DNA from: Spirochaetia bacterium UBA6919
GTDB lineage: Bacteria > Spirochaetota > UBA6919
Assembly (NCBI GenBank): GCA_002450905.1
Contig: DKAT01000010.1
Coordinates: 2,296-8,653, forward strand
Direction of reading: 5' to 3'
DNA length: 6,358 nucleotides
This document shows positions 5,558 to 6,358 of this stretch, piece after piece (within the stretch, counting starts at the first letter, position 1; each line of letters opens with the position of its first letter). The notes beneath the pieces are model-generated. The model saw only the letters and a program-made list of their open reading frames with translations. It did no database searches and was not told the DNA's origin. The translations under genes and the position numbers were made by a program.

Positions 5558-5602
5558 ATGGTTTGTTTAATTCCAATAATCACTGTCAAAATCGTTTTGT
5601 AA
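5558..5602 (+). CDS. Possible 14-codon upstream ORF (leader peptide)
   Basis: An ATG at 5558 preceded by AAGAGG at 5544-5549 (8-nt spacing) opens a reading frame of 14 codons, MVCLIPIITVKIVL, ending at TAA 5600-5602. It lies in a different frame from the ComFB-domain protein and stops 17 nt before that protein's probable ATG at 5620. The peptide is hydrophobic and matches neither ComFB nor a known attenuation peptide (no run of one regulatory amino acid). It may serve reinitiation or leader control, or be accidental. A weak 5-bp stem (GTAAC at 5537-5541 with GTTAT at 5549-5553) would place the AAGAGG in a hairpin loop. Confidence 0.35.
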   Translation: MVCLIPIITVKIVL

Positions 5603-5606
5603 ATAA

Positions 5607-5611
5607 TGGAG
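5607..5611 (+). promoter_or_regulatory. Ribosome binding site deciding the ComFB-domain start
   Basis: TGGAG lies 8 nt before the ATG at 5620. This, and the fact that ComFB domains normally begin a few residues before the conserved N-terminal helix, favours 5620 over the upstream in-frame TTG at 5563, whose N-terminal extension (Asn-rich) has no family counterpart. Confidence 0.55.
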
Positions 5612-5619
5612 CATGGGTC

Positions 5620-6333
5620 ATGGTCTTAAAAAATACAATGGAAAATATCGTTTTAGAAGCTGTAAAAGAAATGCTGAAAGATACTAAAGAAGATTTCTGG
5701 AAAGACGAAATCCATAAAATAGAACTGTCAGCCTATGTATTAAACCGGGTCAAACCCCTGTATATAACAGGGAGTAGAGGTATTCTGCACAAAGAAATGG
5801 AGTTTGATAAAAATATCCAGGAACACGTCGATATATTTTCGCTAGTAGCCCAGGGAATGCGACTGATTACAACCCGTAGAAAAGAATCATTAAGTAATAA
5901 ATCTGTCGTTGACAAGGAACAGAATATTGAAGCAGATCAAACAGACGATTACTATTATAATTTCCCCTATATCATGGGGAGGGTAATATCAATGTCCACT
6001 TGGGAAGGTATACCAAACGCAACTGTAACTTTAAGGATTAAATTGGCTAATGATTACACCATAGCAAAAATGATTAACACCCAATGGTCCAACCCTTATA
6101 ATACTTCTGACAAAACAAATGGATATTATACCTTCCTGATAAATCCCATAAAAAATGAAAAAAATCAAAAAGAAGCAAAATCATTTGATATGCAAATAAT
6201 GATTGGACACCCAAAAATTGAGCCCATTGAAAAATATATTTCTATACCAGTAATCCCTGAAAGATCCACTATTTCATCCATTAAAAATGCTAATGTCCAT
6301 CGTATTGAAGATATTTATATTAATTTGAAATAA
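5620..6333 (+). CDS. ComFB-domain protein fused to a C-terminal carboxypeptidase-regulatory-like beta-sandwich
   Basis: The 237-residue product has two parts. Residues about 4-85 match the late-competence ComFB family: LKNTMENIVLEAVKEML at 3-19 is the usual N-terminal helix, and IELSAYVLNRVKPLYITGSRG at 34-54 corresponds to the D-I-x-A-L-A-L-N-x-L-P-P-x-Y-x-x-x-x-x-G core. The cysteines found before that core in many members are absent. ComFB-family proteins have been reported as c-di-GMP binders in cyanobacteria and Bacillus; ligand binding here is inference. A linker at about 86-112 rich in Ser, Lys, Glu and Asp leads to a beta domain at about 116-237: GRVISMSTWEGIPNATVTLR, then TSDKTNGYYTFLINP, the pattern of carboxypeptidase regulatory-like/transthyretin-like folds. 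There is no signal peptide, so this usually extracellular fold would be cytoplasmic. Strong promoter and upstream ORF precede it. A TTG start at 5563 would add 19 residues and is less likely. Confidence 0.8.
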   Translation: MVLKNTMENIVLEAVKEMLKDTKEDFWKDEIHKIELSAYVLNRVKPLYITGSRGILHKEMEFDKNIQEHVDIFSLVAQGMRLITTRRKESLSNKSVVDKEQNIEADQTDDYYYNFPYIMGRVISMSTWEGIPNATVTLRIKLANDYTIAKMINTQWSNPYNTSDKTNGYYTFLINPIKNEKNQKEAKSFDMQIMIGHPKIEPIEKYISIPVIPERSTISSIKNANVHRIEDIYINLK

Positions 6334-6358
6334 TTATACATAATGTTTAAAAGAAATA

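Noticed and set aside
5563..5619. TTG-initiated N-terminal extension of the ComFB-domain protein
   Set aside because: No SD suits the TTG, and the Asn-rich extension has no family counterpart; the ATG at 5620 with TGGAG is better, though not proven.
5733..5915. 60-codon minus-strand frame inside the ComFB-domain gene
   Set aside because: It lies wholly antisense to the ComFB domain with no SD.
6334..6345. ATTAT-AC-ATAAT hairpin after the ComFB-domain gene as a terminator
   Set aside because: The stem is five A/T pairs with a two-base loop and no T-run follows, so it would not act as an intrinsic terminator.
6343..6358. ATG at 6343 as the start of the next gene
   Set aside because: Only five codons are visible before the window ends and there is no SD upstream; it cannot be supported from this sequence.

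Overview
The window is AT-rich, densely packed bacterial DNA with short intergenic gaps, mostly AGGAG-type ribosome binding sites and several exported or membrane proteins. No rRNA, tRNA, CRISPR array, transposase or phage gene is visible. The protein set (a divergent trigger factor, a ParB-like protein without the canonical CTP motif, a ComFB-domain protein and a possible lipoprotein) would suit a low-GC diderm, and a spirochaete is my best guess. That assignment rests on gene style only and is uncertain.

Left block (1-2579, + strand): the C-terminal 388 codons of trigger factor (tig), cut by the window edge, followed at 9-10 nt spacings by a secreted protein of unknown function, a PNPOx-fold flavin-type protein and an 83-residue two-helix membrane protein. 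The spacing suggests one transcript. The usual tig neighbours clpP and clpX are not in the next three genes. The last gene runs tail-to-tail into a minus-strand exported protein, possibly a lipoprotein (2566-3144), with a 14-nt overlap.

Centre block (3145-5168): a very AT-rich divergent intergenic region (3145-3338) with a plausible promoter drives a tight three-gene operon. It encodes a ParB-like protein, a MazG/YpjD-type nucleotide pyrophosphohydrolase and the RNA 2',3'-cyclic phosphodiesterase ThpR, the last two overlapping by 19 nt. A small acidic minus-strand protein (5156-5350) overlaps the 3' end of thpR.

Right block (5351-6358): a second divergent intergenic region holds the best promoter in the window (TTGACA-17-TATACT) behind an A9 tract. 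It is followed by a leader with a 14-codon upstream ORF carrying its own SD, and then by a two-domain protein: an N-terminal ComFB domain (a family linked to c-di-GMP binding) joined to a C-terminal beta-sandwich resembling the carboxypeptidase regulatory-like fold. This fusion and its leader are the most interesting part of the window. The rest looks like ordinary chromosomal housekeeping with a few lineage-specific genes.
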